Of a stretch of 64,000 nt of DNA, positions 33,621 through 46,201 are shown in pieces. Each line of letters opens with the position of its first letter. Within the stretch, counting starts at the first letter, position 1. The notes beneath the pieces were generated by a model that saw only the letters and a list, made by a program, of their open reading frames with translations, was not told where the DNA came from and did no database searches. The position numbers and the translations under genes are program-made. The stretch lies in assembly GCF_900700375.1 (NCBI RefSeq), contig NW_021630114.1:145638-209637 (forward strand). The letters are read 5' to 3'. Origin of the DNA: Denticeps clupeoides. Taxonomy: Eukaryota > Chordata > Actinopteri > Clupeiformes > Denticipitidae.

Positions 33621-33665
33621 CATGCATTGACCCAGTATTGCATGCCTCTGGGAGGGGTGTTCTTT
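33621..33665 (+). pseudogene. U2 snRNA relic, 3' part
   Basis: CATGCATTGACCCAGTATTG and CATGCCTCTGGGAGGGGTGT align with the last stem-loop of U2. They continue the relic at 33108-33218. The following 200 bp (TTGCAAATAAAA, GCTTTTTGCC, GTTTTCCCGCCTTTTTTC) resemble spacer sequence of the 5S/U2 array. Confidence 0.7.
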
Positions 33666-33869
33666 CTCTGTTGTGTTGCAAATAAAAACTCAGCACCCGC
33701 TATTGTCACACGCTCACATGACGTGCCAGCTTTTTGCCTTTTTGCCAGTAACAGTCTTTACAGAATGACAGACACTTGCACTGTTTGTGTGCACATTCTC
33801 TCAATTGCATGTTTTGACAGTCATGAGGGTATTTTTACTGTTTGATACGTTTTCCCGCCTTTTTTCTCT

Positions 33870-34940
33870 GCTTCCCAACTGATCCCTGTCCTCCAGATGG
33901 AAGTGAATAACAGTCCCGTTTGGCAGCTAATTTACAACAGCAAACAAAGAACAAATCCTGATGAACCAAAACCTTAATAGGTCCTTACAGTGGATGAGAG
34001 CAGCTGCCCAATACAACACTCCCTTTGCTCAGGGATATGATTACAGCAACTCTCAAATTGAGTTATAGGCCCTTGCCTAAAACAATTGAATTAATGCAGG
34101 GCCAAGCGCATGGCAGCACACAGACATACAATCTACAAGAATTTGTTGATCGCATGAGGTCATGAGTCTTCAAAAAATGCATTCAATCCGATGCACACAC
34201 GTTCATTGGGAACGTATTTGGGTTCACTGCCCAGAAGGTCAGTCAGACACAGTGTAACACACTGGTTTTAAAATGCCCACTCATCTACTCAAGTCAGTGT
34301 TTTGTTGTATATCAATACCAGTATAAATCATACCAAATTGTGCAAATGTAATGAATTACAGAATATGATCGTAGCAACCATGCCCTCAGGTTCAACTCTG
34401 TAGGCCTATGGTTAACTACAGGTTCATGTTAGCCCAATAACCAGTACACCGTGTTTGGAACAAACAATATCCTTTAATACAGAGTTGGGTTTAATATACA
34501 ATTTAAAATGTCTAAAACACAGAGTTGACAAAGGAAAGTTGGGTGTACACTTTCGCCGTTAAAATGAATAAACACAAAAGGTATAAAAGGTAAAAGGATC
34601 AAAAACACACAAACCACACAATCAAAATAAAATCATTCCATGCAAATATGTTAGAACTAAACTAAAATCCAAAAACATTGGAATAAATACCCAATAAAAT
34701 TATCTAAAACAAGAGACTTAAAAGGATTAACCGACAAAATCTAGAACATAGTAAAATAAGCTGGTCGTGACTCTGCCTGTTTTAAACACTGCAATTAATT
34801 GTTTACAGCTGTGAGTGGCACAGAGACACGCAGCTGTACATAATTACCTATTATGCCGTGGGGTGGATCGCTGGCTACATTCATATCATTAGCGTATGAA
34901 AATAATATCAGTATATTTGTGCCATTTTTATTCCAGTATT
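33870..34940. other. AT-rich interval, nothing recognised
   Basis: No gene, RNA or recognisable transposon. It is A-rich between 34560 and 34750. Confidence 0.35.
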
Positions 34941-34944
34941 CATA

Positions 34945-35237
34945 ATAACAACAACAACATTTATTTCTTATATAGCACATCATCACATACAGTATGTCTC
35001 AATGGGCTTTGACAGGCCCTACAGTTGACACCCCCCCACACTTGACCCTTCTGCACACAAGGAAAAACTCCACACAAAAAAAACAACTCTAGGAGAGAGA
35101 ATAAAAGAAAGGAAGAAACGTTGGGAAGGAGTGATACAGAGAGGGACCCTCTTCCAGGGTAGAGTGAGCCTGCAAATGGTGTCATTTGTGGGGGGGTGGG
35201 GGGTGGTCAACTGTAGGGCTTGAGACATACTGTCAGT
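34945..35237 (-). mobile_element. L2 3' tail with an inverted partial copy
   Basis: 34945-35180 matches the 3' UTR of the L2 at 6738 (AACAACATTTATTTCTTATA, CTCTAGGAGAGAGAATAAAA, GGGACCCTCTTCCAGGGTAG). Then 35193-35237 repeats part of it in reverse (GTCAACTGTAGGGCTTGAGA, CATACTGT). This gives a hairpin-like 3' end, as in twin priming. Confidence 0.7.
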
Positions 35238-35570
35238 GGTGTAGTCTACATTTTTGTAGTGGGTATACTGTGCTTAGAAAAAAAGTACCCTGGTTCATGC
35301 AATGCAGTCAAGAATTTTTTGTATATTTAACTTTGCAAAAATTCTCAGATGCTTGTATTTAAACTGGATAAATGTACAACAACCATAACAGAGCTGCAGG
35401 AATTGTATTGAAAACATGGATACAGCATATATTCAAAACATGTTCAAATACTAAGATGTAAAGAAATATATCAATTGTTCAAATACAGATTGAACCAAAT
35501 TAATGTGTAGATCTATAAAATGTTCCAAAAGTGTTTGTTCTCAGGCTGCTTAGGTTTCACTTGTCTTGTC
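35238..35570. other. AT-rich interval, nothing recognised
   Basis: No feature recognised. Confidence 0.3.
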
Positions 35571-36840
35571 TGTGTTGCAGAGTGGTGCTTTTGTAACCAC
35601 GTTGTTACATCTTCCTAGGCTCAAAAAGATTAACAGGAGGGCCATTTATATTGATCATCATGAGATGACTAACATTTGACAGTAACAGAGAAGACCTTTA
35701 ATCAGTGCATACATTGTTCATTAGGCTAAAGCCTCTTTCACATTCAGCTGTGCTACATGGTATGGTTTTCATGCAAATGATCAGAGGTTTAAGGTTTTCA
35801 GGCTCCTTGTTTTAGTCATGCCATTGACCGCCTGGTTTTCACAAAGATTAAATCTCTTGCAAAGTCTCTTTATTTCTGTCTCACCATATCTGATACTGGG
35901 GTTTGATGGCCAACTGGTTTTATCAAGTATGCTCAGATCACGTAGGATTTCCCCTTGAAAGGAGAGTCGCTACTCCAAATTACTGATCAAGCTTTGCAGG
36001 AACTGATTTTTGAACTATTGATTTTAGTTTGGGGTTTGGCTGTAAGGCACCAGACCCAAAGTGTCCTGAAGCCTTTGCTTCACTGGCCTCCACTGACTTT
36101 TCCCCTGGAGTCTTTAAAGGACCTGATACTGTGCTTGGAGCTGCTGAGTTAAGTTTGATAGTTCAAAAAGTGCATCATACATTAGTCCTAGTTCAGAAAG
36201 AAATTCTGTGCTTTGCAAACGATGTGCTAGTCCTTTATACATTTGCCTCTCTTTTGTGCTCCTTGTTTTCATTTTCATTCAAATTCAAATTTTATTTGTC
36301 ACATACACAGTCATACGCGGTATGATGTGCAGTGAAATGCTTTCTGCAACTGCTACAGACCACAGTATTGCAAATGTTGCAAGTAAACAATGAACCAATA
36401 TGCAAATATTGCAAACATAACCACGTCTTGTGTAAAAAAACGTCTTGTGTAAAAAAATATGTGTAACTGGTAGGGTGAAGGTGTGCAAATGAGTTACAGT
36501 TTTTACAATGTTTAAAGAAAGAAGAAAGAGCCATAAAAGAAAGAGCAGTAAGGACCTAAAAAGCGCAGAGTCAATTTGTGCAAAGTGGTTTTGTTTGGTC
36601 CACAGAAGCATTTTCAAAGTGTTTGTTGGGCGCACCATAGGACTTTCACAGTGCGGAAGCTGCTTGCTACCCATCATGTGTTCAAAATTCTGCCAATTTG
36701 TTGAACGTGAGATCCCACTTCTTGTGCAGCTTCCAGAAGTTCTCTGGCGTTTTTACTGGACTGGCTGTATAGATTGTGAATCTTTGCGCTGTAGTGTAAG
36801 CTCATTGGCTCAGTCTTGGCAACAGGAGGAGAGGTGACGC
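35570..36840 (-). pseudogene. hAT/ZNF862-like transposase relic, copy 2
   Basis: The - strand carries the same protein as 21610-23040, including AKIHNLYSQSSKNARELLEA and AQEVGSHVQQIGRILNT, a segment that copy 1 lacks. A retroposon tail interrupts it at 36262-36500. Dead. Confidence 0.68.
36262..36500 (-). mobile_element. LINE-like 3' tail
   Basis: CAAATTCAAATTTTATTTGT, CACATACACAGTCATACGCG and GTATGATGTGCAGTGAAATG form a common fish retroposon tail read in reverse. It is nested in hAT copy 2, and GTCTTGTGTAAAAAAA is duplicated inside. Confidence 0.55.
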
Positions 36841-37621
36841 AGGGGAGAGAAGCGAAGGGGAGTTTCGCTTGTCCTAAATTAAACGCGAAAAGGGACCAAA
36901 ATGGACACCCAAATTTCACAGGAAGTTAAATAAATATATAATACCATGCAAGAAAATTTAAAGGACCGCTCAGTGACAATATTCTCATGTACAGTTTTTC
37001 ACACAAAATCACTCACGACCACACTGTGTAAAACACTCTCAAATAATAAATTACACACTTTAAACATGGATAAGTGCACACGGTTTCAAATCATCTCATC
37101 AGTCCATTTCATTTTAGATATATATTGTGCTGCCCTCGCTCTGGGTTTTCTAGTCTCCACCAGCTAGACAGCGAGATAACGATGCTCCAATAAAAAGACT
37201 TGTATTTGCTTTTCTGTGCTGATTTATTGAAGAATGGCCTCTGACCATTGCCTTCTCTATGACCATCGTAAAACTGAAAAAATACAAATGTGACGATCAG
37301 CTAAATAACATAGCAAATTAGCTTGTTACATGCGCACAGCAAGCTAGCACAAAACACACGTTTCTAACGCTACTAATATACAAATAATTATACCATTTAC
37401 ACACAAAACAAAAAAGTCCTTATCTCGTCATAACCAATACTTACAGACAAATCTTGTCCAAAGCAACAACATTCTAGGATCCGTATCAGCTCAATACGGG
37501 AATGCTTCGGCACTATGTTCAACCATCTTGGATTCTTATTCTATCGTTTTCAGAGTAACCAAAATAATATGACAAGACAGCCACTAGAGGGAGCTATAGG
37601 CCAACATGCTGCCTGCACAAG

Positions 37622-37625
<4 letters not shown>
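36841..37625. other. interval with no gene recognised
   Basis: No feature recognised except CCACTAGAGGGAGC at 37580, a motif frequent in fish repeats. Confidence 0.3.

Positions 37626-37691
<66 letters not shown>
37626..37691. repeat. (GT)n(AT)n microsatellite
   Basis: About 16 GT units followed by about 16 AT units; directly visible. Confidence 0.97.
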
Positions 37692-37693
<2 letters not shown>

Positions 37694-39546
37694 GATTCTT
37701 TTTTTTTTTTACATGTATTGGGCTCTCTAAGGATTTGAGGTTTTGTTTTGAATTTTAATAGATGGATTACCAAAAGATTTCAATGTATTATGTGTATGAA
37801 GCTGCACTTGAAACAAGTGGGAAAGTGTGTCCTCTGCATTGGACCTTATCTATGATTGCTATGCCAACCAGGGGACTGAGGTCCCTTGGTCAGCATCAAT
37901 GACCGGAGTACATGACGTAACATCCACACCATGCATGTTGTTTTAGGATAGTAGAATACATGAAATGTGTTTTTGCTTAAACAACAATAAAAAGGTACAC
38001 AGTTGGTCTCCCACCATGTGCTCAGTCATCAGCACAAAATATTACTGATAAATGATAAAAGGGAAGAGCAAGACCCTAGACATGGTCGCTCAAGACAGAT
38101 ATTTTTGGGTATGTAAGATGGGTAATATATGTTCGTAATAAAGTTTGCAAATGACTTTGTAAAAAAACAAAGTTTGCAAATGACTTTGTTTTTAACATTT
38201 TTAAAATAACCTTTAAATGCCTTATGCTTCGCTTCAAACCTCATAGACCACATATGTGACAAGGGACCAATCTTCCTTATAGAAGATGGGTAGTGATCAT
38301 AAACTGATGCTTTGGCAACAGGTTTTTATGTGGATACAAATGTTTAAATAATTTGTGGTGTTCAACAATCAAATGCTTCAAATATATTGTCATACCCAGA
38401 GTGAAAAAACTGTAACAATAACAATAGTAACAATAGTAACAAATTCCAAATTCCAGACTAATTTTTTCTTTCTAAAAATCCATAATCAAAACAACATATG
38501 CTAGAAAGCAAGTCCTGCACTGAAATGAAATGCTCTGTGAGATACTCAAAAAGCAATTTAATTTCAAACTGGGCCATGCCCTCCAGAAGATCATGCATTA
38601 TATCAAATGAATAGTTGTTTGAAACATAGAAATATTTCAATGAATTAAATATTGAATTTCTTTACAACCATACAGAGACATAGATTGAGAGTTTTCACAC
38701 AAAGACTGGCAATGCATTTCAAATATATCTTTTCCACAAAGGATCACCTTTTGGATCATCCTCACTGTATACTGTCTGACAATCATTCTTGTCCATTAAA
38801 CAAAGGCGACAGAAGTGACGACCACTGAATGACTCATTAAAACCAAGAATTGTGTGCATTCCTAAATTATCTCCAGTTATCTGTGAAATTGTACCATAAA
38901 TCTGCTAGTCAGAAAAGGGAAGACTTAACCCTTGGTTTTCCAGTATTTTCAAATCATTCATCAATGGTTCTAATATTACATCAAAACAATATTTATGCAA
39001 ATCTTGTGTGTGAAAAAGTGGTATCAAATGAATGTTCATCAAAATCGAATGAAATTTTGGGGGCAAGTTTCTGAAAATAAAATAAAGACATCCAATTTTG
39101 TGAATGCAATGTTTGGAGCCCAGGGGATTGGCAATCATCATAAAATACCTGAATCTATAAAGCATGTCTTTTAGTGCTAAACAAAGGGTGAGATTTAAAA
39201 TAACTCCAATCAAAAAAAATCACTGAAAGTGTCAGACTCAGAGATTTACACAAAGAACAGATTTCTGGATTTCTGCACATGAACGTCAATGTTTCTAAAA
39301 TTGGTACATATATAAAAGTATCATTTATTGGTACTTGATCAGTGCCACATTTTGGATTGCGCCTGTTTTCATATCTCATTCCCAATAAAATTTCAATTGG
39401 TTCAAAAACTCCCCATTATAAGTTGAAGTGTTTTATTCCGTTTCCATTTGGTATTGAAACTTGTAAAATGGTTTACTAATTTTTCAAAAGATTCATTTAT
39501 CATAGACATGCTGGGGTCATTCACAGGTAAAGCAGAAATAGCAGTA

Positions 39547-42500
39547 TGCACTCTAAAAAATCATTCATGGTGATAGTAGGTAAAACTTAAAGAAAAGGTT
39601 TCTAACATAAAAAAAAAACATGTTTGTCAAATGTACATATTTTCGTGAGTTAATAACTCATTTTAGGAAGTCAATGCAAAATAAAAATCACTTCCTTAAC
39701 TTAATTATTTAAGTCTCTTGAATCAATAATTTCATCACCACTCAACAAGACTTGCCAGCCGCGCCATTTAACACCACACATACAGGAGAAACGAGAGGAG
39801 TTTGTGCCTCGTTTAGATTACGTTACCCGGTAAGTTTCTAATTTTACAATGAGTTTATTGGCAATGTATCGTTTTCACAGAGCAGAAAAAACTTATTCCA
39901 TATAGCTCACACGTTTCTTTTAGCTTGCTAACACGGTACTAAAAATATTAATCTGTATTGGGTTTGTTTCTGAGTGGCAGTCGAATGAGGTTAAATAACG
40001 TTTAATGCACTAATTGTGACACTACAAAAGTAAAAGAGTAATGTGTATTTTTCAATCGTAATTTACAGTTGATATTCTGTCAGTAAAGTTTCGTCAGGAA
40101 CAACTGCTTGGGTACCTGAGGTATTCAGCCCCTGGAGACACTGGAGGGAAACCCCGTGTAAAAGTTCAGCGCGGCCACGTTCAGCGATGTCGTCGCGTGT
40201 TCGAGTGGTTCTTTGTTAAGTTACTTCTACACTGAAAACACAGCAGATGAAATTTTCTTTTTCTTTATTTACGTTTTGATGCTCTAAGCCGTTTTGTGGC
40301 ATGTTAAAGTTGGCCACCCCAGCTAACTAGTATTTGTTCAGCTTTTAAAGGCGGGCTGGGAAGGTAATTATTGTTTGTAATTACATTTAAACCTTATATT
40401 GACGCTGTGCAATGATATGTTGTTTTGTTACTTAAGGCTTTTGTTATAGTATTATTAATGTTAAGGATAACTTAACTTTCTTAAGATGGTAAAGTATTGG
40501 CTCAGCATTGGTCTGTAGACAGTTCAGTTTGTGTTTTAGAGCTATGGAATGTTTTTGCTTTGACAATTTGGCTGGGATACAGTAATACAATCTTAAATTA
40601 GTTTTTTTCAATTTCATTTCACGTGTCAACCTTTTGTGACTATAATGAAATGTAAAATTTTATTTAAGATGGTATGAATTTTACTTTCAGCAGTGTCTCA
40701 TAACTGGTTTTAATGAATTGGACTTGTAAATTGTGCAAATTTGAAACAGTAGGAAAGACTGTGCTCTTAAAGCATTATAGTGTTTATGCCTTGTCTATAC
40801 TGGGATTGTTATTGCTCATTTAAAACATGGGGTGGGCTGTGAACCCACCTGTCGAGAAGCCATTTGTCTCATGAAACAGTGGCATATTGAGAAGTGTTAT
40901 CTTTCAAATGTCCATGTTGCTCTTTAAACACAATCGCCACACAAAGACAGTATTTTGAGCACATTGGCCGCCATTAAAATAAATGGAAACTGTCCCTTGT
41001 GTTTTTGAAAATTGCCATTTCAAAACATTCATGGAACATATGCTTCTCATAGGAGCCGAAAACACACTCCTCACTCACTTGATGACTTCAAGCCTGAGCT
41101 TTCACAGAGGCATGTCAATCCATTAAATGCAGGAGATGATCCTGTTGATGAACATACTGAGAGTGCACTGAGTGAAGACGAAGAGGTTGGTGAGTTGCCC
41201 GATTTAATTGAGAGAAATGTAGCCCACTTATTGCTAAAACTGGAAAGCATATACAATGTACCTCACAGGTGTATTGATGAGATAGTGGAACAGATGTCCT
41301 GCTGTTTTTGATGCAGCACAGGTAATTTTATGTATTCATTTACAGGATAACCTATGAAGTTATTTAAGATTCTTTGTTTTATATTTACTAATTGTGCTGT
41401 TTAACTGTGCATCATTTTATACAGCTAAATGATGAATTTAAAAGGATCACCACTGTTAACCTGGAAAGGACATTCATGGAAAAACTGGACCTTGAATAAA
41501 TACTTAATGTCATAGCTAGGTTTAGGAGTGTTATTTGAGGGTACTATTGGCTACATTATTGGTATCGGAGGAGTGTAAGTCTGTAAATACTTAGACATCA
41601 CAGGTAAGATGAGAATATATTAAGGTAGGTATTAAGCACAGTATTGGTAACTGAGGAGTGTAATTCCAATTAAATAAGTAACCATTACAACTAGTTTAAG
41701 CAAAGTAAATTAAGGTAAGTATTGAGTGCATTATTGGTAACTTAAATACTTGGCCCATCACGAGTGAGTTGGGGAGAATACATTGAGGTAAGTACTGTGA
41801 TTATAGATAACTAAGTTAGGTAATACCTTAGGGTGTTCCAGGTATCTTGGATATATTACTTGGGATGTCAGCTTTGCTACAAGGTAACTGAAATTCCACA
41901 GTGCAAATAAGGAAGTGACAAACATGAACTACGGACGACAGGAGCTTTTAAGGGTTTATTCATGCACACGGCCAAGAGCTATTACAGTACTTGACCACAC
42001 ACATTGTAAATTCTAGTTCAAAGCTTTGGGCAGAGACAGGATCAAAGATTAAAACAAAGTAAGCTGACAAGTAGAAAAAGTAATTACTAAATGGAATATA
42101 ATTAAATCTTTTAACCTGGTTCAGTAGTATGTTTACATACTGATGAATTTGTCTTCTCTCTTACAAATGTACTGTAACCCTTTAAAGAGATTTGTTTTCC
42201 CTGTTCCATTTTTTAGTAGAAAGGAGGAGAGAGGTTGTTATCCATTCCCTGTTGGTGTATCTGAAAGAAAAAGAAGGATCTCTTCAGAGAATACTTGGTA
42301 GGTAAATCTGACATGATTGTGTTACTGTAATTTCTAGATAAAAACATACAGTACTGATATGTTGACTTATTACTCACTTGCCAGGATGATTAAGTGCAGT
42401 TTACTGGAGAAATGATGAAGAGCGCAGTCATGACTCACCCAGCCAGTGCAAAGATTGTTATACATTTACATTTACAGCATTTATCATACGCCCTTATCCA

Positions 42501-43673
42501 GAGCGACTTACAATCAGTAGTTACAAGGACAGTCTCCCTGGAGCAACTTAGGGTTAAGTGTCTTGCTCAGGTACACAATGGTAGTAAGCGGGATTTGAAC
42601 CCAGGTCTTCTGGTTCATAGGCGAGTGTGTTACCCACTAGGCTACTACCACCCCTTATAGAACAGATGTCTTGAAAGACCTAGATGTACCAAGAGCCTGT
42701 GCCTTGCTAATGGGGTTGATATATGCACTCAACCTCAGCTATCCCGAAGAACACTTTAGAGGTATTCCAAAAGATATTTCTGGAATTAGATGGACTGAAA
42801 GCCAGCCCAAGGGTAATGTCACTAAAATGTAAACTACTTTCGTAAAGAAAAAGAAAAAAAGTGGGTTGTGCTAGTGTTTTAGTTCAGGTGGCATGGTAGT
42901 GCTGTTCCATTTTATTTTTATTTTTTAACCCCAAAGTGACTGTATAATACACCAGCCATTCTTTCAGTCCTCTAATAACATTGTACAGGTGTGCCTATTA
43001 AGGTTGCCAGCTTTTGTATTGTGTTGTAATATGGTATTTGTAATATTTACTCTGTCCTCACCAAAAGGACTAAAAGTGTAGTAGTGAAATTTAAATATTT
43101 CTGTTCAGCAATAAATAGACATATACAGACACACACATCTTTGAAATAAACCATAAGACATTGAAATTGAAGACTTATCTAAATTTTTAGCAAAGTTCAT
43201 AGGATTATAACTTAGCAAAGTTATAAGGATTCATGGTTGGAACAAAACCTTTTTTTGTTTTTTAAGGCTTTCTAATAAAAGTTTTAATCAGTTGGAACAA
43301 CTGAAATGACTGATTCATTGTGATTATTTAAGTTACTAATACTAAATAAAATTATCGTAACAATTTGCATGCATATTTATAAGTAGGATATAAGTAAAAA
43401 AAGAAGTTTGAGTAAGTTAAATGGATCAATTTGACAACTTAATATTGTCAGAACATTTTAATTAATATTGAGTTGGTTCAACTTAATTATGTTTGTAGAG
43501 GTCAAATCAAATCATGTTGGTTACACTTAAACTGTTACATTACTCTTATTTAAAATTACATGTTGGATTTACTCAATTATGCTAGAGTTGGCATAACTTA
43601 AAAAGATCAATGCAAATTGTTACGATAATTTTTTTAAGTAAACCCAACAAATTATTTTTTAGAGTGTGCTTTG
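39547..43673 (+). mobile_element. 4.1-kb segment with short inverted ends carrying SAMD3-like gene pieces
   Basis: The outer ends are CACTCTAAAAAAT and its inverted form at 43661-43673, and the segment interrupts the - strand gene cleanly. Inside on + are exon-like pieces: 39750-39832 (GC-rich leader ending at GTAAGT), 40990-41321 (one C2H2-like finger then SLDDFKPEL, PDLIERNVAHLLLKLESIYN), 41424-41500, 42225-42300 (VIHSLLVYLKEKEGSL) and 42665-42833 (LDVPRACALLMGLIYALNLS, FLELDGLKASPRVMSLKCKL). The last pieces match the C-terminus of SAMD3-like fish proteins. A SINE sits between exons. Confidence 0.55.
42460..42655 (-). mobile_element. tRNA-derived SINE, family B
   Basis: ACATTTACAGCATTTATCAT, GCGACTTACAATCAGTAGTT, GTGTCTTGCTCAGGTACACA, GGATTTGAACCCAGGTCTTC, GTTACCCACTAGGCTACTAC. 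Nearly intact. Confidence 0.85.
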
Positions 43674-44591
43674 CTTGAGAGCGAATCTCATTTGTTAATT
43701 CCTCTAAATCTCCTACAATTGAGGAAACCAAACTGTTTGAAATTCCACTACCTTGTAATTTGGCCACAGTGGATGCACACATCTCTTTAATTAGATCTTT
43801 GTCCAGAATCACTGATTTCAGAAGAAACACTGGAAGAGCAACACTGACTTTGGAAACCCAATTGGTCCTCCAATACATTTGACTGAGATGAAGACTCAGT
43901 AGGCTCACTGTAGGAACATGCAAATATCAGAAACTGATGCCTTCACCCCTGCTGAGCACAAAACAATTTGAATTTGGGTCCACCATGTGTAGTTGATGCA
44001 CATGAGTTTGCACTTGAGTCTGACTTCTCAGAACCTGAACACAAGGAAAATGCAGAGAATTTTAAAAGAAAAATGATTCTGTGGCTTCAATATTCCTTAA
44101 ATACATTAAAACATTAAAATCTTACCATCATCTGTGAAAACGGTCACCACCAAATTGTTCATTGAATATGTCTGCATCAATTTCTGTCCCTGTAGCATCC
44201 TTGTGTATAATGCATCCAGTGGTAGGCAGAATTATAATAAATGCACTGATAATTACAACATTTTACTTATTATAATTCATAGTTCCACACTTTTCAAATA
44301 TAAATTAAAGAAAAAATTATATGTACAAGAATTAAATTTCATTTAACTGATATGGCACTACATGATGCCTGACTGAATGCCAGTTTTCAAGAGTGGCTTC
44401 AAAAGGCCTAAAGATTTAACATTCCACTTTTCTGCAAAATATGTTATTGACTACATTAAACCAAATGTGTTCATAGTCATTCTATGCAAAAAGTATACAA
44501 ATGTACCTTTTCCCTGGAATTGCAGGAAGTCAAACTGCCCTTCAACCTCACTCAGCTTCACAAACCTCTGCTGTTGGTTGTGATAAATAGA

Positions 44592-44826
44592 TAAAGTGAA
44601 GTGATTGTCACATGTGATACACAGCAGCACAGCACACGGTGCACACAGTGAAATTTGTCCTCTGCATTTATCCCATCACCCTTAGTGAGCAGTGGGCAGC
44701 CATGACGGGCGCCCGGGGAGCAGTGTGTGGGGACAGTGCTTTGCTCAGTGGCACCTCAGTGGTACCTTGGCAGATCGGGATTCGAACCGGCAACCTTCTG
44801 ATTACCTTCTAGGCCACCACTGCCCC
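44592..44826 (-). mobile_element. tRNA-derived SINE, family A
   Basis: AAAGTGAAGTGATTGTCACA through GGGATTCGAACCGGCAACCT and TAGGCCACCACTGCCCC. Close to the copy at 15068. Confidence 0.85.
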
Positions 44827-45842
44827 ATGGTGTCCATTCAGCATGCTTAGCAACCATGATATGCTTGACCTGAACCAGCATTTTATCTGTGACACAAAAG
44901 AAAGACATGTCAAGGAAAGATTATAATATTCATGTGATGGTAAAGGGCACAGAAACTGATAATACATAAGGAAATTATTGTTTTTTTTTTATAAACTGTC
45001 GTCTCTTTCTTCAACTGAAAACAAAATTTCTTTTCTGTAAACCCCGCAAAACACATGTATTACCTGCAAAATGACAGGAACACATATATCGATGGTTGCT
45101 AAGCATGCTGAATGGACATGTGAATTTCAAATCCACGTGGCTCCTGAGCAGCTAACTTCATTTTAACAAGATATGTTTTACGTTAGAACGCGAAAAATAT
45201 TAAAATAAATTTTATGCATGCGTGATGGTACGTACAAAAGTGTCTGTGAAACCGGTCCATAGTGCAAAATCTGTTATCATCTAAGGAAACAGCGGCGCCT
45301 CAGCTTTTTTTCAGAACTGTGCTTTCCAACAAGGTCCCGCGTCCATGCAAGGACCTGGTCCTGTGGATGAAACCTTAACTGCACTGCACTGTTTGGTGTG
45401 TTTGGCGCCAGCTGGTATTACGTCCAAGGTCTCCCTGAATTACCTCAGAACTAATCACGCAAATTCACCAAAAACGTAAGTTATGGCTCCCTCTGTAATT
45501 CCATGTGCAGTGTGTGAAATGTACAGCTTGACGAACTCCGTCAGTAGTGAGGATTTCACCTGTGGGAAGTTTAGGAGACTGGTTGAAATGACGGAGAAAA
45601 TACCCGGCAAGCTGCCCCACCACCTGCTTTTCTGTCATCTTTTAATACAAAACGGCGATTAATTTTATGGCAGGCTGCTGTGCCACAGAATGCCCCCCTG
45701 CCTAACTCTGGCTGGGAATGTCCTACAGACACCAAACTTGCACCACTTACTCATATCTCTTCCTCATCGATGTTACAGAGATTATTTTGAGCTGGGCTGC
45801 AAGGAAGAAAATCTAGGTGGGGGGGCATTTCATGGCAGGCTG

Positions 45843-46068
45843 CTGTGCCACAGAATGCCCTTCCCCTTGCAGTTACAACTGTGATTGGAATTTACTCTAA
45901 GATTTATATGAACTAAATAAAAGAAATACACAGAAATAAAAAAATGTTTTTCCAATAACTTTGTTAAGATCAATAAAATTAACAATATCAGCATTGTAAG
46001 AATCAAATTTTGTACAGTAATTATTAAATTAACACTTTTTTACAGTTTTTTTTTAAACAGTTAACACA
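45843..46068 (+). repeat. left terminal inverted repeat of the Ginger-like element
   Basis: Inverted partner at 51668-51894, with only scattered differences and small indels over about 225 bp by eye. The gene's stop codon (46202-46204) lies only about 130 bp inside this repeat. Confidence 0.88.
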
Positions 46069-46201
46069 AAATAATTAACATACTCCAAGCAACAAAACAA
46101 TAAATAACAATAATGTGCAGTTATTATAAATTCAATTTTTTAAAGTGCTCATGCTATTTATAAGTTTCTACAGTCTTGATGGCGGATGCATTGCACACTA
46201 A

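Larger units (their letters stand above)
38020..44900 (-). pseudogene. multicopy fish gene of transposase type, split by an insertion
   Basis: - strand pieces in order from the right: MLVQVKH (start codon near 44887), FVKLSEVEGQFDFLQFQG (44580-44520), IHKDATGTEIDADIF (near 44190), PVFLLKSVILDKDLIKEMCA (43840); then, after a gap 39547-43673, FEKLVNHFTSFNTKWKRNKT, MRYENRRNPKCGTDQ, ANPLGSKHCIHKIGCLYFIF, FDIMHDLLEGMAQFEIKLLF and MWSMRFEAKHKAFKGYF. I know similar uncharacterised proteins as many-copy genes in fish but cannot name the superfamily with confidence. A SINE lies at its 5' end (44592-44826). Several frame breaks. Confidence 0.6.
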
